Shown here in pieces: positions 22,593 to 31,800 of a stretch of 64,000 nucleotides of DNA. The stretch is from contig JAGOQS010000001.1 of assembly GCA_017991315.1 (NCBI GenBank), forward strand, positions 682,001 to 746,000, in the 5' to 3' direction. Both the position numbers and the translations under genes were made by a program. The notes beneath the pieces were generated by a model. It worked only from the letters and a program-made list of their open reading frames with translations. It was not told where the DNA came from and made no database searches. How positions within the stretch are numbered: the stretch's first letter is position 1; each line of letters begins with the position of its first letter. Origin of the DNA: Ferrovibrio sp. (GTDB lineage Bacteria; Pseudomonadota; Alphaproteobacteria; Ferrovibrionales; Ferrovibrionaceae).

Positions 22593-22614
22593 GGGGCCGG
22601 TTCACGCCGGCCCC
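22593..22614 (+). repeat. GC-rich stem-loop after capsid gene
   Basis: GGGGCCGG (22593-22600) pairs perfectly with CCGGCCCC (22607-22614) around a 6-base loop. No T-run follows. It may stabilise the capsid mRNA 3' end or cause partial termination. Confidence 0.55.
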
Positions 22615-22664
22615 GCCTCGGCGTTTCCACGCCCCTCAACCCCTTCCACTCTATGAGGTGAACC

Positions 22665-23132
22665 ATGTTCTCCAATGCCCGCGATCCGGCGAGCGAAATC
22701 GCCACCCGCTACGCTGCTGCCAACACCGCCGCCACCGCCGGCGGGTCCGGCGATGCCACCGAGGTCACCGGCGTGACCATCACTCAGTCCGGGTTGGCCA
22801 CGCTTCTCGGCAAACGCTTTGAGGGCATCGCCTTCTCGGTTTCCGCCACCGCCACCCTGGCGGCGGCCGCGACCTTGACGGTCACCGCCAAGATCGAACA
22901 CCGCGATCCCGGCGGCTCCTGGACTGACCTGGTGGCCTCCAAGACCATCTTGACTTTGCTCGGTGGCTCTGGCGGCACCACCGAACGCGGCACCGGCGTG
23001 ATCGATGTCAGCCTTGAATACGCCAAGGACGAGATCCGCATCAAATTCACCCCGGACCTCTCGGCGTCCAACACCGACACGGCAGCGCTGAGCTGCCAGG
23101 CCATCCTCACCGGCGCCGACCGGCGCCCGTAA
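22665..23132 (+). CDS. putative head decoration protein
   Basis: 155 residues, preceded by GAGGTGA. Beta-rich, with alternating small and hydrophobic residues (FSVSATATLAAAATLTVTAK) and GTGVIDVSLEYAKDEIRIKF. The position just after the capsid gene and the composition fit a capsid surface or decoration protein, but no family was identified. Flanked by two GC-rich hairpins, suggesting separate expression control. Confidence 0.6.
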   Translation: MFSNARDPASEIATRYAAANTAATAGGSGDATEVTGVTITQSGLATLLGKRFEGIAFSVSATATLAAAATLTVTAKIEHRDPGGSWTDLVASKTILTLLGGSGGTTERGTGVIDVSLEYAKDEIRIKFTPDLSASNTDTAALSCQAILTGADRRP

Positions 23133-23142
23133 GGCCGCTACC

Positions 23143-23168
23143 GGGCGCGGCGGCCTGCTGCCGCGCCC
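23143..23168 (+). repeat. GC-rich stem-loop after decoration-like gene
   Basis: GGGCGCGGC (23143-23151) pairs perfectly with GCCGCGCCC (23160-23168) around an 8-base loop. There is no T-run. Same type as the stem-loop at 22593. Confidence 0.55.
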
Positions 23169-23198
23169 CCCATCTCCTAACCGACACGGAGCAGCGAT

Positions 23199-23573
23199 AT
23201 GAAAGCCGTTACTTTTCGCGGTGCGCACCCCCCGTATATGCCGGGCGAAACCGCAGGCTTCGACGATACAAAGGCCGCCGATCTTGTGCGGCAGGGCATC
23301 GCCGTCTACGCCAAGGACGAGGACGGCCCGAGCGAAGCCGCACCCGCCAAGCAGGCGGAAGCTGCTGGGGCTGGGCAGGGGGACCTTGCCATCCCGACCC
23401 AGAAGCCAGGCTTCAAGCTCGAGCAGGTTGCCGATGGCTGGAACGTCATCGATCCCGATGGCAAGGCCGTCAATGCCGAACCCTTGAGTCAGGCCAAGGC
23501 CAAGAAGCTCCTCAAGGAGCGTGAATCCGCCGCACCCGCCAAGCAGGCGGAAGCTGCTGGGGCTGGGGCCTGA
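23199..23573 (+). CDS. phage head-associated protein with internal duplication
   Basis: 124 residues. It contains two copies of AAPAKQAEAAGAG, at about residues 48-60 and at the C-terminus, encoded by an exact 39-bp repeat. Between them lies a compact segment (PGFKLEQVADGWNVIDPDGK) that looks like a small globular fold. The N-terminus (VTFRGAHPPYMPGETAGFDD) resembles short phage proteins that line the head-tail connector genes. Function unknown. Confidence 0.65.
   Translation: MKAVTFRGAHPPYMPGETAGFDDTKAADLVRQGIAVYAKDEDGPSEAAPAKQAEAAGAGQGDLAIPTQKPGFKLEQVADGWNVIDPDGKAVNAEPLSQAKAKKLLKERESAAPAKQAEAAGAGA
23337..23567 (+). repeat. exact 39-bp direct repeat
   Basis: Copies at 23337-23375 and 23529-23567 are identical, 192 bp apart start to start and in the same reading frame. 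The second copy forms the end of the gene. The interval is a candidate for loss or gain by recombination. Confidence 0.85.
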
Positions 23574-23580
23574 TCTCCTG

Positions 23581-24213
23581 ATGGCTCTCATCACCGTCAT
23601 CACCGCGGCGTCATCACGCGCCCTGACCACCGTCGCGGCGGTGATGGCGGAGCTTGGCCCAGAATGGGCTGGTCAGGAGCAGTTGATCGCCGGCTATATC
23701 GCGGAGGCCAGCGAGATCATCGAGGGCCAATGCAATCGCATCTTCGCCCTTGAGCGTTTGCTCCAGGTCGACCGCGAACTGGCGGATCAGAAGACCATGC
23801 TGCTGGGCCGCTGGCCAGTGGTGTCGGTGCTGCAGGTGAGCCGCAACGGCGCCGGCCTTGATGCGGCCACCTACGAGGTCAACAACACTGCCGGCACCAT
23901 CCGGCCGCTGGCGGGTGAGTCCTACTGCAGGTTCCCTGCCGGCCGCCATGAGGTGGATTTCTGGGCCGGCTACCGGCTGCCCGAGCAATCCACCATCGGC
24001 CTACCGACCGAAGGCGTCCAGCCGCTGCCCGCCGTCATCGGTCAGGCCTGCATCCGCATGGTCAAGGGCCGGGTGCTCGGCCGCGAGCGCGATCCGGCAC
24101 TCAAGGCCCAGGAAGTCGAAGGCGTGGGGCGCGACGAATACTGGGTCGGCGGCCCGGCCATCCCCGAGGATATCGCCGATGCCCTGGCGCCCTTCCGCAT
24201 GCCCGCCATCTGA
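23581..24213 (+). CDS. head-tail connector protein (gp6-like)
   Basis: 210 residues from ATG 23581. The N-terminal helices (YIAEASEIIEGQCNRIFALE) with the following ELADQKTMLLGRWPVVSVLQ, WAGYRLP and VIGQACIRMVKGRVLGRERD are the pattern of HK97 gp6 / phage connector family proteins that form a ring under the portal. The ribosome site is poor, so it may depend on coupling to the upstream gene. Followed by the remaining neck genes. Confidence 0.78.
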   Translation: MALITVITAASSRALTTVAAVMAELGPEWAGQEQLIAGYIAEASEIIEGQCNRIFALERLLQVDRELADQKTMLLGRWPVVSVLQVSRNGAGLDAATYEVNNTAGTIRPLAGESYCRFPAGRHEVDFWAGYRLPEQSTIGLPTEGVQPLPAVIGQACIRMVKGRVLGRERDPALKAQEVEGVGRDEYWVGGPAIPEDIADALAPFRMPAI

Positions 24214-24222
24214 GGAAACGCG

Positions 24223-24645
24223 ATGCTCCCCCAATCCATCGTCTCGCTCTCGATGACCGAAACCGGCACCGATTTCACCATCGGCGCAGCCGGCTCCTAT
24301 GTGTCGCGACCCGTCAAAGACCTCTATGGCCTGCAGGCCGCCGATGTCTCGGTCTACTTCGCTGGCGGCGCTGGAGGCACCAGCGTCAAGGCCTATATTC
24401 AGACCAGCCTCGACCAGGGCACTTCCTGGATCGACCTCTATTCCTTCGCGGCCCTTACCTCGGCGAAGCGTACCGCGGTATCGCTCCGGCCCGGCGGCGC
24501 GATTATCACGCCCAGCGATGGCGCGCTGGCCGATGACAGCCTGGCGGCCGGTATCGTGCTCGGGCCGGAACTACGCACGAAACTCATCGTCGCCGGCAAC
24601 TTCACCGGCAGCCCGCTGCTGGTTGTCCGCGCGGCGTTGCGCTGA
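24223..24645 (+). CDS. phage neck/head protein, beta-rich
   Basis: 140 residues, preceded by GAGGAA. Beta-rich with IVSLSMTETGTDFTIG and TSLDQGTSWIDLYSFA; the latter resembles the surface proteins with beta-sandwich folds seen in phage heads. No family assigned. The stop overlaps the next start by one base. Confidence 0.55.
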   Translation: MLPQSIVSLSMTETGTDFTIGAAGSYVSRPVKDLYGLQAADVSVYFAGGAGGTSVKAYIQTSLDQGTSWIDLYSFAALTSAKRTAVSLRPGGAIITPSDGALADDSLAAGIVLGPELRTKLIVAGNFTGSPLLVVRAALR

Positions 24646-24980
24646 TGACGCCCAAGAGCATTTCGGCCTTCATCCGCCGCCGGGGGCGCGATGTGGTATT
24701 GCGCCGCCTCAGCGGTGGCGCCCAGCCCTCGCATCTCGACGTGGTGGTCAAGGCGGTGATCCGTGGTTACAAGCCATCCGAGATCACCGGCACCCTGCAG
24801 CAGGGTGACCGTCTGCTCTTTGCTGGCAACACCGAGATCGCTGAGGCTCGTTGGCCCGGGCCCCCGAAGCGCGGCGATGTCGTGCTGGATGGTGGCAAGG
24901 CCTTCACGATCGTGGCCCCCGATATACGCTTCATCGGCGGCGAGGCCGGCCTCCACGTCCTGACAATCCGGGGCGGCTGA
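24645..24980 (+). CDS. head-tail stopper / joining protein
   Basis: 111 residues. DVVLRRLSGGAQPSHLDVVV, QQGDRLLFAGNTEIAEARWP and KRGDVVLDGGKAFTIVAPD match the small beta-barrel head-closure (stopper) proteins found at this position in siphophages. It seals the DNA-filled head before tail joining. Coupled to its neighbours. Confidence 0.7.
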   Translation: MTPKSISAFIRRRGRDVVLRRLSGGAQPSHLDVVVKAVIRGYKPSEITGTLQQGDRLLFAGNTEIAEARWPGPPKRGDVVLDGGKAFTIVAPDIRFIGGEAGLHVLTIRGG

Positions 24981-24982
24981 TC

Positions 24983-25648
24983 ATGGGCCTGCGCATCACA
25001 GCCGTCGAGCGCACCGTGAGGCTCGGCAAGGAGCACGTCTCGCCGGAGCGTGTCGGCGCTGCGTTGGCAAGCCTGGCCCGCGCTGAACTCGAGAAAGCCA
25101 TCGCGGCGGGCGAGGGCACGGCCGAGTATGAGACCTATGTCAATGGCCGCGCGGGTGCCGCGCTTGAAAGCGTCCGGCCCCCTGGGCCGATTGTCTTTGT
25201 CTTTGCCTGGTTGGGCCCGGTGGTGGAATTCGCCACCACTTTCCTGCGCCAGCGCTATGCCGTGCGGGGTCCGGCTGCAGGTGGCCACTACCAGGATAGC
25301 CACCGCGTGCTGATAGATGGCCGTGCCTGGAGCGGCGGCTCGATCCCGAGCCGCGCCGAGGTGACGATAGTCAACACCCAGCCTTATGCCCGTAAGGTGC
25401 AGATTGGCGCCAGGGGTTTCGAGGTGGCGCGCGGAATCTATGACGATGCTGAAAAGGCCGTGCGCCAGCGCTATGGCCGATTGGTGATCTGCCGCACCCG
25501 GTTCGTGTCGATCACAGATCCATACCTGCTGCGCTATCAGGGTTACCGGTTGACCCGTTCGGGCCGGCCAAAGGCCCGCAAGGACATGCGCGCGGGCACG
25601 GCGCTCACCTATCCTGCGCTGGTGATCGCGCTGCGGGAGCCCGCCTGA
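24983..25648 (+). CDS. minor tail / neck protein (HK97 gp10-like position)
   Basis: 221 residues from ATG 24983. DSHRVLIDGRAWSGGSIPSR, VTIVNTQPYARKVQIGARGF and YDDAEKAVRQRYGR are features of phage neck proteins that come after the stopper. The assignment rests mainly on position and moderate motif resemblance. Stop and next start overlap (TGATG). Confidence 0.6.
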   Translation: MGLRITAVERTVRLGKEHVSPERVGAALASLARAELEKAIAAGEGTAEYETYVNGRAGAALESVRPPGPIVFVFAWLGPVVEFATTFLRQRYAVRGPAAGGHYQDSHRVLIDGRAWSGGSIPSRAEVTIVNTQPYARKVQIGARGFEVARGIYDDAEKAVRQRYGRLVICRTRFVSITDPYLLRYQGYRLTRSGRPKARKDMRAGTALTYPALVIALREPA

Positions 25649-26073
25649 TGGCCAGCGACGATGCCTTCACGCTGCTTCAGGGTTATCTCGAGCAGCATTG
25701 GAATAATGCCGGCGTCAGGTTGGTCTGGCCCAACGAACGCGACACAGAATTACCGCCGCGGCCCTTCATCTATCTCGATATCGAGAGCGGCGAGGATGAT
25801 CTTGCTTCCATCGGTGCCGCAGAGCCGCGCGATAATCTCTGGCGCGAGGCTGGCTGGCTGGCTGCCACGGTGCTGGTCGAGCAGGGAGAAGGCACACGGC
25901 AGGCCCGCCAGATCCGAGACCAGCTTGCGGAAATATTCCGCGGCCTCTCGATCGGACCGCTGCGCTGCCGCGCTATGTCGCGCTCCCGGGGCGAGGCCTG
26001 GGAGTCCGAGGGCTGGGGTAACCTCTACGGTCTGCCCCTGATTGTGAACTGGGAACTCGACGTCACACCATGA
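25648..26073 (+). CDS. tail terminator/completion protein (DUF4128-like)
   Basis: 141 residues. LLQGYLEQHWNNAGVRLVWP and PPRPFIYLDIES, followed by AATVLVEQGEGTRQARQIRD and WGNLYGLPLIVNWEL, match tail terminator proteins (lambda U-like fold). It caps the tail tube at its correct length and joins it to the head. Gene order immediately before the tail tube supports this. Confidence 0.72.
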   Translation: MASDDAFTLLQGYLEQHWNNAGVRLVWPNERDTELPPRPFIYLDIESGEDDLASIGAAEPRDNLWREAGWLAATVLVEQGEGTRQARQIRDQLAEIFRGLSIGPLRCRAMSRSRGEAWESEGWGNLYGLPLIVNWELDVTP

Positions 26074-26084
26074 AAGGAACACCC

Positions 26085-26312
26085 ATGACCAGCGTCCCGC
26101 AGGCGCCGAAGCGCTTCACCGTGGCCAAGGATTTCGCCACCCCACAGCGCCGCTTCCAGGCCGGCAGCATCATCACCGCCGTCGATCTTGATGGCACGCT
26201 CGGGATCGCCGATTGGGAGCGCACCGGCCATCTCGTGCCGGCCCCGGCTGAAAAGGCGCAGGCCGAGAAGAGCGGCGGCGAGAAGGGTGCCAAGCCGGCC
26301 GCCCCGGCCTGA
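26085..26312 (+). CDS. small phage tail-module protein
   Basis: 75 residues if started at ATG 26085, which has AAAGGA six bases upstream; ATG 26070 overlaps the previous stop and is an alternative. RFTVAKDFATPQRRFQAGSI and LGIADWERTGHLVP, then an alanine/lysine-rich tail. No family identified. Confidence 0.6.
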   Translation: MTSVPQAPKRFTVAKDFATPQRRFQAGSIITAVDLDGTLGIADWERTGHLVPAPAEKAQAEKSGGEKGAKPAAPA

Positions 26313-26369
26313 GCAGCGCGGCGCAAGCGCGGTTCCCTATCGTAATCAACCCCCACCAGGAGAGCAGCC

Positions 26370-27839
26370 ATGAGCGACTCTAACCGCACCCGGATCGCCG
26401 GCGTGCGCGAAACCACCATCGGCACCACGCCCAACACCCCGCGCCTGCGCGGCATCACTTTCGTGGGTGAAAGCCTGAGCAGCCGTCCCGATACCGTGAA
26501 GTCCGATACGGTGCGGGCAGACCGCATGAACGAAGACGCGCTCGATGTCGGTGAGACCAATGCCGGCGGTCTGACCTTTGAACTCCAGTATCCGGTCGAC
26601 AAGTCGATGATCGCCGAGATTTTCGCTTCGGCGCTGCAGGCCGACTGGGTTTCCTCACCGTCTCGCGACAACGATGGTGTTGCGGATTCTGTCATTAGCG
26701 ATGTCGCGGCTACCGGCGGCGTCATCACGGTGACGAATGCCACCGCCTTTGTGGTCGGCCATCTGGTGCGCAATACCGGCTTCGGCGTCTCGGCCAACAA
26801 TGGCCTGTTCCGCTGCACCACCGGCTCAGCCACCGCGCCGGCCTTCGCCAGCCAAAGCCTTGCCAACGAGGCAGCGCCTTCGGCGGCGGCCCGCATGAAG
26901 GTCGTGGGCTTCGAAGGCGCGTCCGGCGATATCACTGCCACCGCCGATGGCCTCGGCAGTACCACGCTGAACTTCACCACGCTGGGCCTCCAGGTTGGGC
27001 AGTGGATCAAGATCGGCGGCTCCGGTGCCGGCTATCGCCTCGCCACCGAGGCCTGCAACGGCTGGGCCCGCGTCAGCGCTATCGGGGCGCAGGCCCTGAC
27101 CCTCGACAACAAACCCGCGGGCTGGACCACCGACGATGGCTCGGGCAAGACCCTGCGTGTGTTTTTCGGCGACCAGCTCAAGAACGGCACCACGCAGATC
27201 GGTCTCACTTTCGAGCGCGGCTTCCTCAGCCAGCAGACCCCCACCTATATCGTGCAGCGTGGCATGGAGGTGAACTCGCTGCGACTCCCGATCCAGGCCA
27301 AGCAGACCGTGAAGCTGCAGGTCGAGTTCATGGGCATGTCGAGCAGCCAGGGCACTTCGACCCTCGATGCGTCGATCGATCCCGCGCCCGCGACGGTCGA
27401 TTATCCGATCATGGCCGGCAGTGCCAACGTCAACAATATCTCCGAAGCCGGCGCCGCGATCTCGGGCGGCAATTATGCCCGCGAGCTCCAGTTCGAGATC
27501 GCCAACAACCTGCGGGATCGGCCTGTGGCGGACAGCAAGTATACTTCCGGCCACGGCGTCGGCTCCAGCGATGTCAAGGTCACGCTCACGACCTACTTCG
27601 CGTCGAACGCCCTGCTTCAGAAGCTGTTCAACCGCACCCCGACCTCGGTCTCGTCGCGCCTCACCAAGGGCGGGCGCGCGGTGATCACCGAAGTGCCGCG
27701 CGCCATCTACATGACGGGCAGCCCCAACGCCGGCGGCAGGAACCAGGATGTCATGCTGCCGCTCGAACTTGAGGCCAGCATCGATCCGCTCACCCAGGCG
27801 CAGTTCATCGTTAACCGCCTCGAATACTACGAACCCTGA
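26370..27839 (+). CDS. major tail tube protein
   Basis: 489 residues, preceded by AGGAGAG. It opens with RTRIAGVRETTIGTTPNTPR and SRPDTVKSDTVRADRMNEDA, the pattern of the phage tail tube family in Gram-negative siphophages (Phage_tube). A beta-rich middle contains an extra Ig-like or tube-decorating region. FERGFLSQQTPTYIVQRGME and NTMLPLELEA-like DVMLPLELEASIDP finish the fold. It polymerises around the tape measure to form the tail. Confidence 0.85.
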   Translation: MSDSNRTRIAGVRETTIGTTPNTPRLRGITFVGESLSSRPDTVKSDTVRADRMNEDALDVGETNAGGLTFELQYPVDKSMIAEIFASALQADWVSSPSRDNDGVADSVISDVAATGGVITVTNATAFVVGHLVRNTGFGVSANNGLFRCTTGSATAPAFASQSLANEAAPSAAARMKVVGFEGASGDITATADGLGSTTLNFTTLGLQVGQWIKIGGSGAGYRLATEACNGWARVSAIGAQALTLDNKPAGWTTDDGSGKTLRVFFGDQLKNGTTQIGLTFERGFLSQQTPTYIVQRGMEVNSLRLPIQAKQTVKLQVEFMGMSSSQGTSTLDASIDPAPATVDYPIMAGSANVNNISEAGAAISGGNYARELQFEIANNLRDRPVADSKYTSGHGVGSSDVKVTLTTYFASNALLQKLFNRTPTSVSSRLTKGGRAVITEVPRAIYMTGSPNAGGRNQDVMLPLELEASIDPLTQAQFIVNRLEYYEP

Positions 27840-27886
27840 TCGCAGCCATTCCGGGGCCGACGCCCGGAGACCAGGTTGCGCGCAAC

Positions 27887-27922
27887 GGCGGGGAGGCGAG
27901 GGTGTCGGCTCGTCTCCCCGCC
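27887..27922 (+). repeat. GC-rich stem-loop after tail tube gene
   Basis: GGCGGGGAG (27887-27895) pairs with CTCCCCGCC (27914-27922) around 18 bases. There is no T-run. It separates the abundant tube gene from the low-abundance chaperone genes and may reduce read-through or protect the tube mRNA. Confidence 0.5.
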
Positions 27923-27955
27923 ACCCTTCTTCCGACACGACACGCGAGATCATCC

Positions 27956-28441
27956 ATGACCACCGACACCACCACCCCTTCCGCCAAGCCCGCAGCAACC
28001 AAATCGGTCTTGAAGCTGCAAAGCCTGCGGGCCGATATCCAGCGCCAGAACGATGGCGACTGGGTCGATGTGCCTGGCTATCCCGGGATTCGCCTCAAGG
28101 TTCGGGCGCTGAGCTATACCCCGTACCAGAACGCTCTGCAGAAACTGATCGAACGGGTCAACGCCGAGGCAAAGAAGGCGCTGAAGGTGGGCAGGTCCTA
28201 CGACAAGGTCGAGGCCATGGATCGCGGCAATGGGCTGCTGCTGGCGACTATGATCCTGCAGGACTGGGATGGCTTCGATACGGCGTATTCCCCGGAGGTT
28301 ACCGCCGAACTGCTGCCCGAGCCTGAATGGCGTGAGCTGCGTACCATGGTTGTCGGCGCCGCCAGCATCCTCGGCCAGGTCGAGGGTGAATGGGAGGAGC
28401 AGGCGGTGGGAAACTCCGCCGCGCCCTCCGCCACAGCCTGA
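27956..28441 (+). CDS. tail assembly chaperone, zero-frame product (gpG-like)
   Basis: 161 residues from ATG 27956 (MTTDTTTPSAKPAATK). Contains GIRLKVRALSYTPYQNALQK and LLLATMILQDWDGFDTAYS, typical of siphophage G-like chaperones. A slippery heptamer G-GGA-AAC at 28408-28414 lies in the right frame near the end. A fraction of ribosomes shifting back one base make a G-T fusion with the frame that ends at 28776. The two forms assist tape measure folding and tube assembly. Confidence 0.85.
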   Translation: MTTDTTTPSAKPAATKSVLKLQSLRADIQRQNDGDWVDVPGYPGIRLKVRALSYTPYQNALQKLIERVNAEAKKALKVGRSYDKVEAMDRGNGLLLATMILQDWDGFDTAYSPEVTAELLPEPEWRELRTMVVGAASILGQVEGEWEEQAVGNSAAPSATA

Positions 28442-28776
28442 CGGTTGGCGCCGCAAGCGACTGGCTTGATGAACTCTCGGAACTCGACCCGCGCACTGCC
28501 GAATATCGGGCGCGGGCCGAGCCGCCCGAGAATGCCGAACTGCCGCCCGGTGCGGGCCGCTTCTGGTCGGCATTCTGGATCCTGGTCAATGACCGCACCT
28601 ACGCCATGACCGGCGAACCTTACCCGATCCCCTTTTCCGCCATCGACGCCTATGGGCGGCGCATGGCGCTCGAGGGCACAGAGTTTGAACGCTTTGTCAC
28701 GGCCATCACCGCCATGGATGAGGAATACCGCGCGGTGATCTGCGAGCGCATCGCCGCCGCCCACCAGCGCCTCTAG
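28408..28776 (+). CDS. tail assembly chaperone, -1 frameshift extension (gpT-like)
   Basis: Reached by -1 slippage on GGGAAAC at 28408-28414, continuing GKLRRALRHSLTVGAASDWL to the stop at 28776; 122 residues added to the first 151, giving a 273-residue fusion. SDWLDELSELDPRTAEYRAR and TYAMTGEPYPIPFSAIDAYG are the visible segments. An ATG at 28390 exists but lacks a ribosome site. Position between tail tube and tape measure matches the lambda G/GT arrangement. Confidence 0.85.
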   Translation, partial: GKLRRALRHSLTVGAASDWLDELSELDPRTAEYRARAEPPENAELPPGAGRFWSAFWILVNDRTYAMTGEPYPIPFSAIDAYGRRMALEGTEFERFVTAITAMDEEYRAVICERIAAAHQRL

Positions 28777-28828
28777 AGGACAGAATGCCACATATCCGAC
28801 ACCATTTCGCAGCCCAGGGAGCACCGGC

Positions 28829-31800
28829 ATGACGGTAGCGCTCTCAAGTCTGCGCGTGGAAGCGGATCTTCCTGGAGCGCAACGCTTTGCCGGCGATGCC
28901 GCTGGCGTCGCTCAGGGCTTGGATAAGGTCGGAGCAGCTGCCGCTGGTGCCGCGCGCGGTGTAGAAACCACCGAGCGGGTACTGGCTGCCGGCGCCGGCT
29001 CATTCGAGCGCCTGCGCCGCAGCCTGGATTCCAGCTACGAGGCCCAGGCCCGCTTCGAGGCCGGCCAGACTCGCATCCAGCGCCAGTTCGAGCAGGGTCG
29101 AATCTCGCTGGCGGATTCCGAACGTCTCCTCGGACTCCTCAAGCGCCGCTACGATGACCAGGTAGCAGCGATCGACCGAGCCACCGAGGCTCAGCGACGC
29201 AATGCGCTGCAGGTGGCGGCGGCCCGCGCCGAGCAGCAGGCCCTGCTGCAGGCCAGCTGGTCTTCACAAGGCCAGGCCATCGCCAACCGCTTTGCTGGCG
29301 TGAACGACAATCGCACCGATACTGCCGCCCGCATGGCGGACTTCGAGGCGGCAGCACGCGCGGCCGATCAGCTTCGCGCGCGCTATGTGCCGCTGGTGGC
29401 CGAACAGCAGCGATACCTGCTGAGCCTGCGCGAGATCCGCGAAGCCCAGGCCGCTGGCATCCTCACCCAGGCTCAGGCAGCCGCTGCAATCGAGCGCACC
29501 AAGGTCAATTTCGCGGCTCAAGTGGCGAGCATCAATGCATCAAAGACCGCTGCCGAGACCCATACTGGCGCGGTGAAGCTGCAGGCGCACCAGATCGCCA
29601 ATCTCGGCCAGCAGATCCAGGATGTCGGCGTGCAGCTCGCCGGCGGGCAGAATCCCTTCCTCATCCTGGCCCAGCAGGGGCCGCAGGCCGCCTATGCCGT
29701 GGGCGGCTTTGCCAATCTCGCCAAGCTGGCACTCTCCTTCGTCACACCGCTGAATGTCGCCCTCGGCGCCCTCGCGGTTACCGGCGGCATAGTGACGCTG
29801 CGCGCACTCGACCTCAGCAGCGAGACCAGGGCGGCCGGCGTGGCGATCCGCGCCATGGGTCGCGATGCCGATTTCACCACCGGGCGCTTCAACGCGCTGG
29901 TCGAGCGCATGCGCGACCTCGGCGTGTCGAAGGACGATGCCCGCGCCGCCCTCACTGCCGGCCTCCGCAACCCGCTCGCCGGCAGCGCCGACCTGCAGCG
30001 CGCCGCCACACTGGCGCCGGATTTCGCTGCCGGCTTCGGCACCGATATCAGCACCGCCACCAAGGCCCTGATTGAACTCGGCACCGGCGGCTATGCGGCG
30101 ATCAAGAAGCTCGACGAAGCCTACAATTTCCTCGAGCCGGAGCAGTTGCGACAGATCCGGCTGCTGTCTGAGCAGGGGCGCCAGGCCGAGGCCACGGCGC
30201 TGGCCTATCAGGTGCTCGGTGATAGGATCCGTGGCCTCGCCAACGACAGCATGTCGGGTGGCGGCCAGGCCTGGCTGAATTTCAAGCGTGGCTTCGAGGA
30301 TGCTTCCACGTGGGCGGCAAATCTCAGCCTCGTGGCCTTCTCGGTCACCCAGCTAGGCAAAGCCATGTCGGAGCTGGCGAACAACAATTACCTCAAGGCG
30401 ATCGGCGAACTCCCACTCTTCAAATGGATGGCGAATGGCTTTGGTTTCAGCAGTTCTGCTGGGGCCGGAGCTGGTGCGAGCGGCCCGAGTGCCGTATCCG
30501 TCCTGCTCGCTGATATCGCGCGCATTGAAACCGCGCTCAAAGACGCCAAGCTTCCTGGGCAACGAATGGGCCTTGAAACCGCGCTCGCGGTTGCCCGGCG
30601 GAAGTACACCGATATGTCGGTCGCCGCCGTAGCAGGGGAGGGCGGTTCTTATGGTCCGCCCGCAGCCTTGCAGGCCGCAGAAGCTGGCGGCTACACCAGC
30701 AGCGGCGCCCAGAAGGCGGCGGTAAGCTACGTCAACGACATCACCGACGCCTACAAGCGCCAGCTTCCCGTCCTGCAGGCGGCGGCCAATGCCCGCGATG
30801 TGATGCGCGCCAAGATCGCCGCCGAGATCGAGGCAACGCAGAAGGGGGCGGTCGGCAAAGAGCGCGAAGCTATCATCGCGCTGCGCGTCCGCGAGGTCAC
30901 CGATCAGCAGGCGGTGTCCTATCGTGATGCCACGGCGGGGCTCAATCTCCAGATCGACGGCCTTGGCCGTGTTGCCGAGGCCTATGCGATCTCGGAAGCT
31001 GCCGGCAAGCAAGCAGAGGCCCGGCTGCAGGCTGAGCAGGAGCACCGCACCAACGCTTCCGTCTCGATCGAGGGCCAGACCAGGCGCCTCATCCTGCTGG
31101 CCCAGGCCCAGGACCGCATCGCCGCTGCCCGCCAGGGCCGCGATCTCGATCAGCAGGCCAGCGGCCTGCGCCTGGTGGCAGAGGCCTATTCCATCTCGGA
31201 GGCTGCGGGCCGCGCCATGGAGATCCAGGTGCGGGCCGAGGCCGATGCCAGCGCCAATGCGGAGATCAATGCCGCCAAGCACGCCCAGCGCCTCCAGGAA
31301 GTAGCCGCCGCCCAGGATCGCATCGCCGGTTCCAAGGCCGTGGCCGATATGCGCCTCCAGGCCGATGCGGCGCAGCGCCTCACTGTGGCGGCGCGTGGCG
31401 GCGCCGAGGCCAGCCAGGAGGCACAGCGTCTCCTCGAGGTCGAGGCCTTCGAGCGCCAGCGCGTGGCGGCTGCAGGTGATGTCATGACCGACAAGATCCG
31501 CGAGATGGTGGCGGCCTACGATGCGGAATCTGCCCGCCGTCTGCGTGCCCAGCAGGATCTGCAGCGCGAAACCGCGCTCCGCAACGCCGGCCGCGAGGCC
31601 ACGCTCGCCGCCGCCCAGGCCCAGGCCGCTGCCATCAGCAATCCCGCCGAGCGCCGCGCCGCCGAACTCGCGATCGAACGCCAGCGGGAATTGAACCGCC
31701 TCTCCGACCAGTATGGCGACCTGATGTCCCGCCAGGCCCAGCAGGAGCTGGCTTTCTGGGATGCCGCTGCCCAGAGCCGCGAAATGACGCGCTTCTGGGA

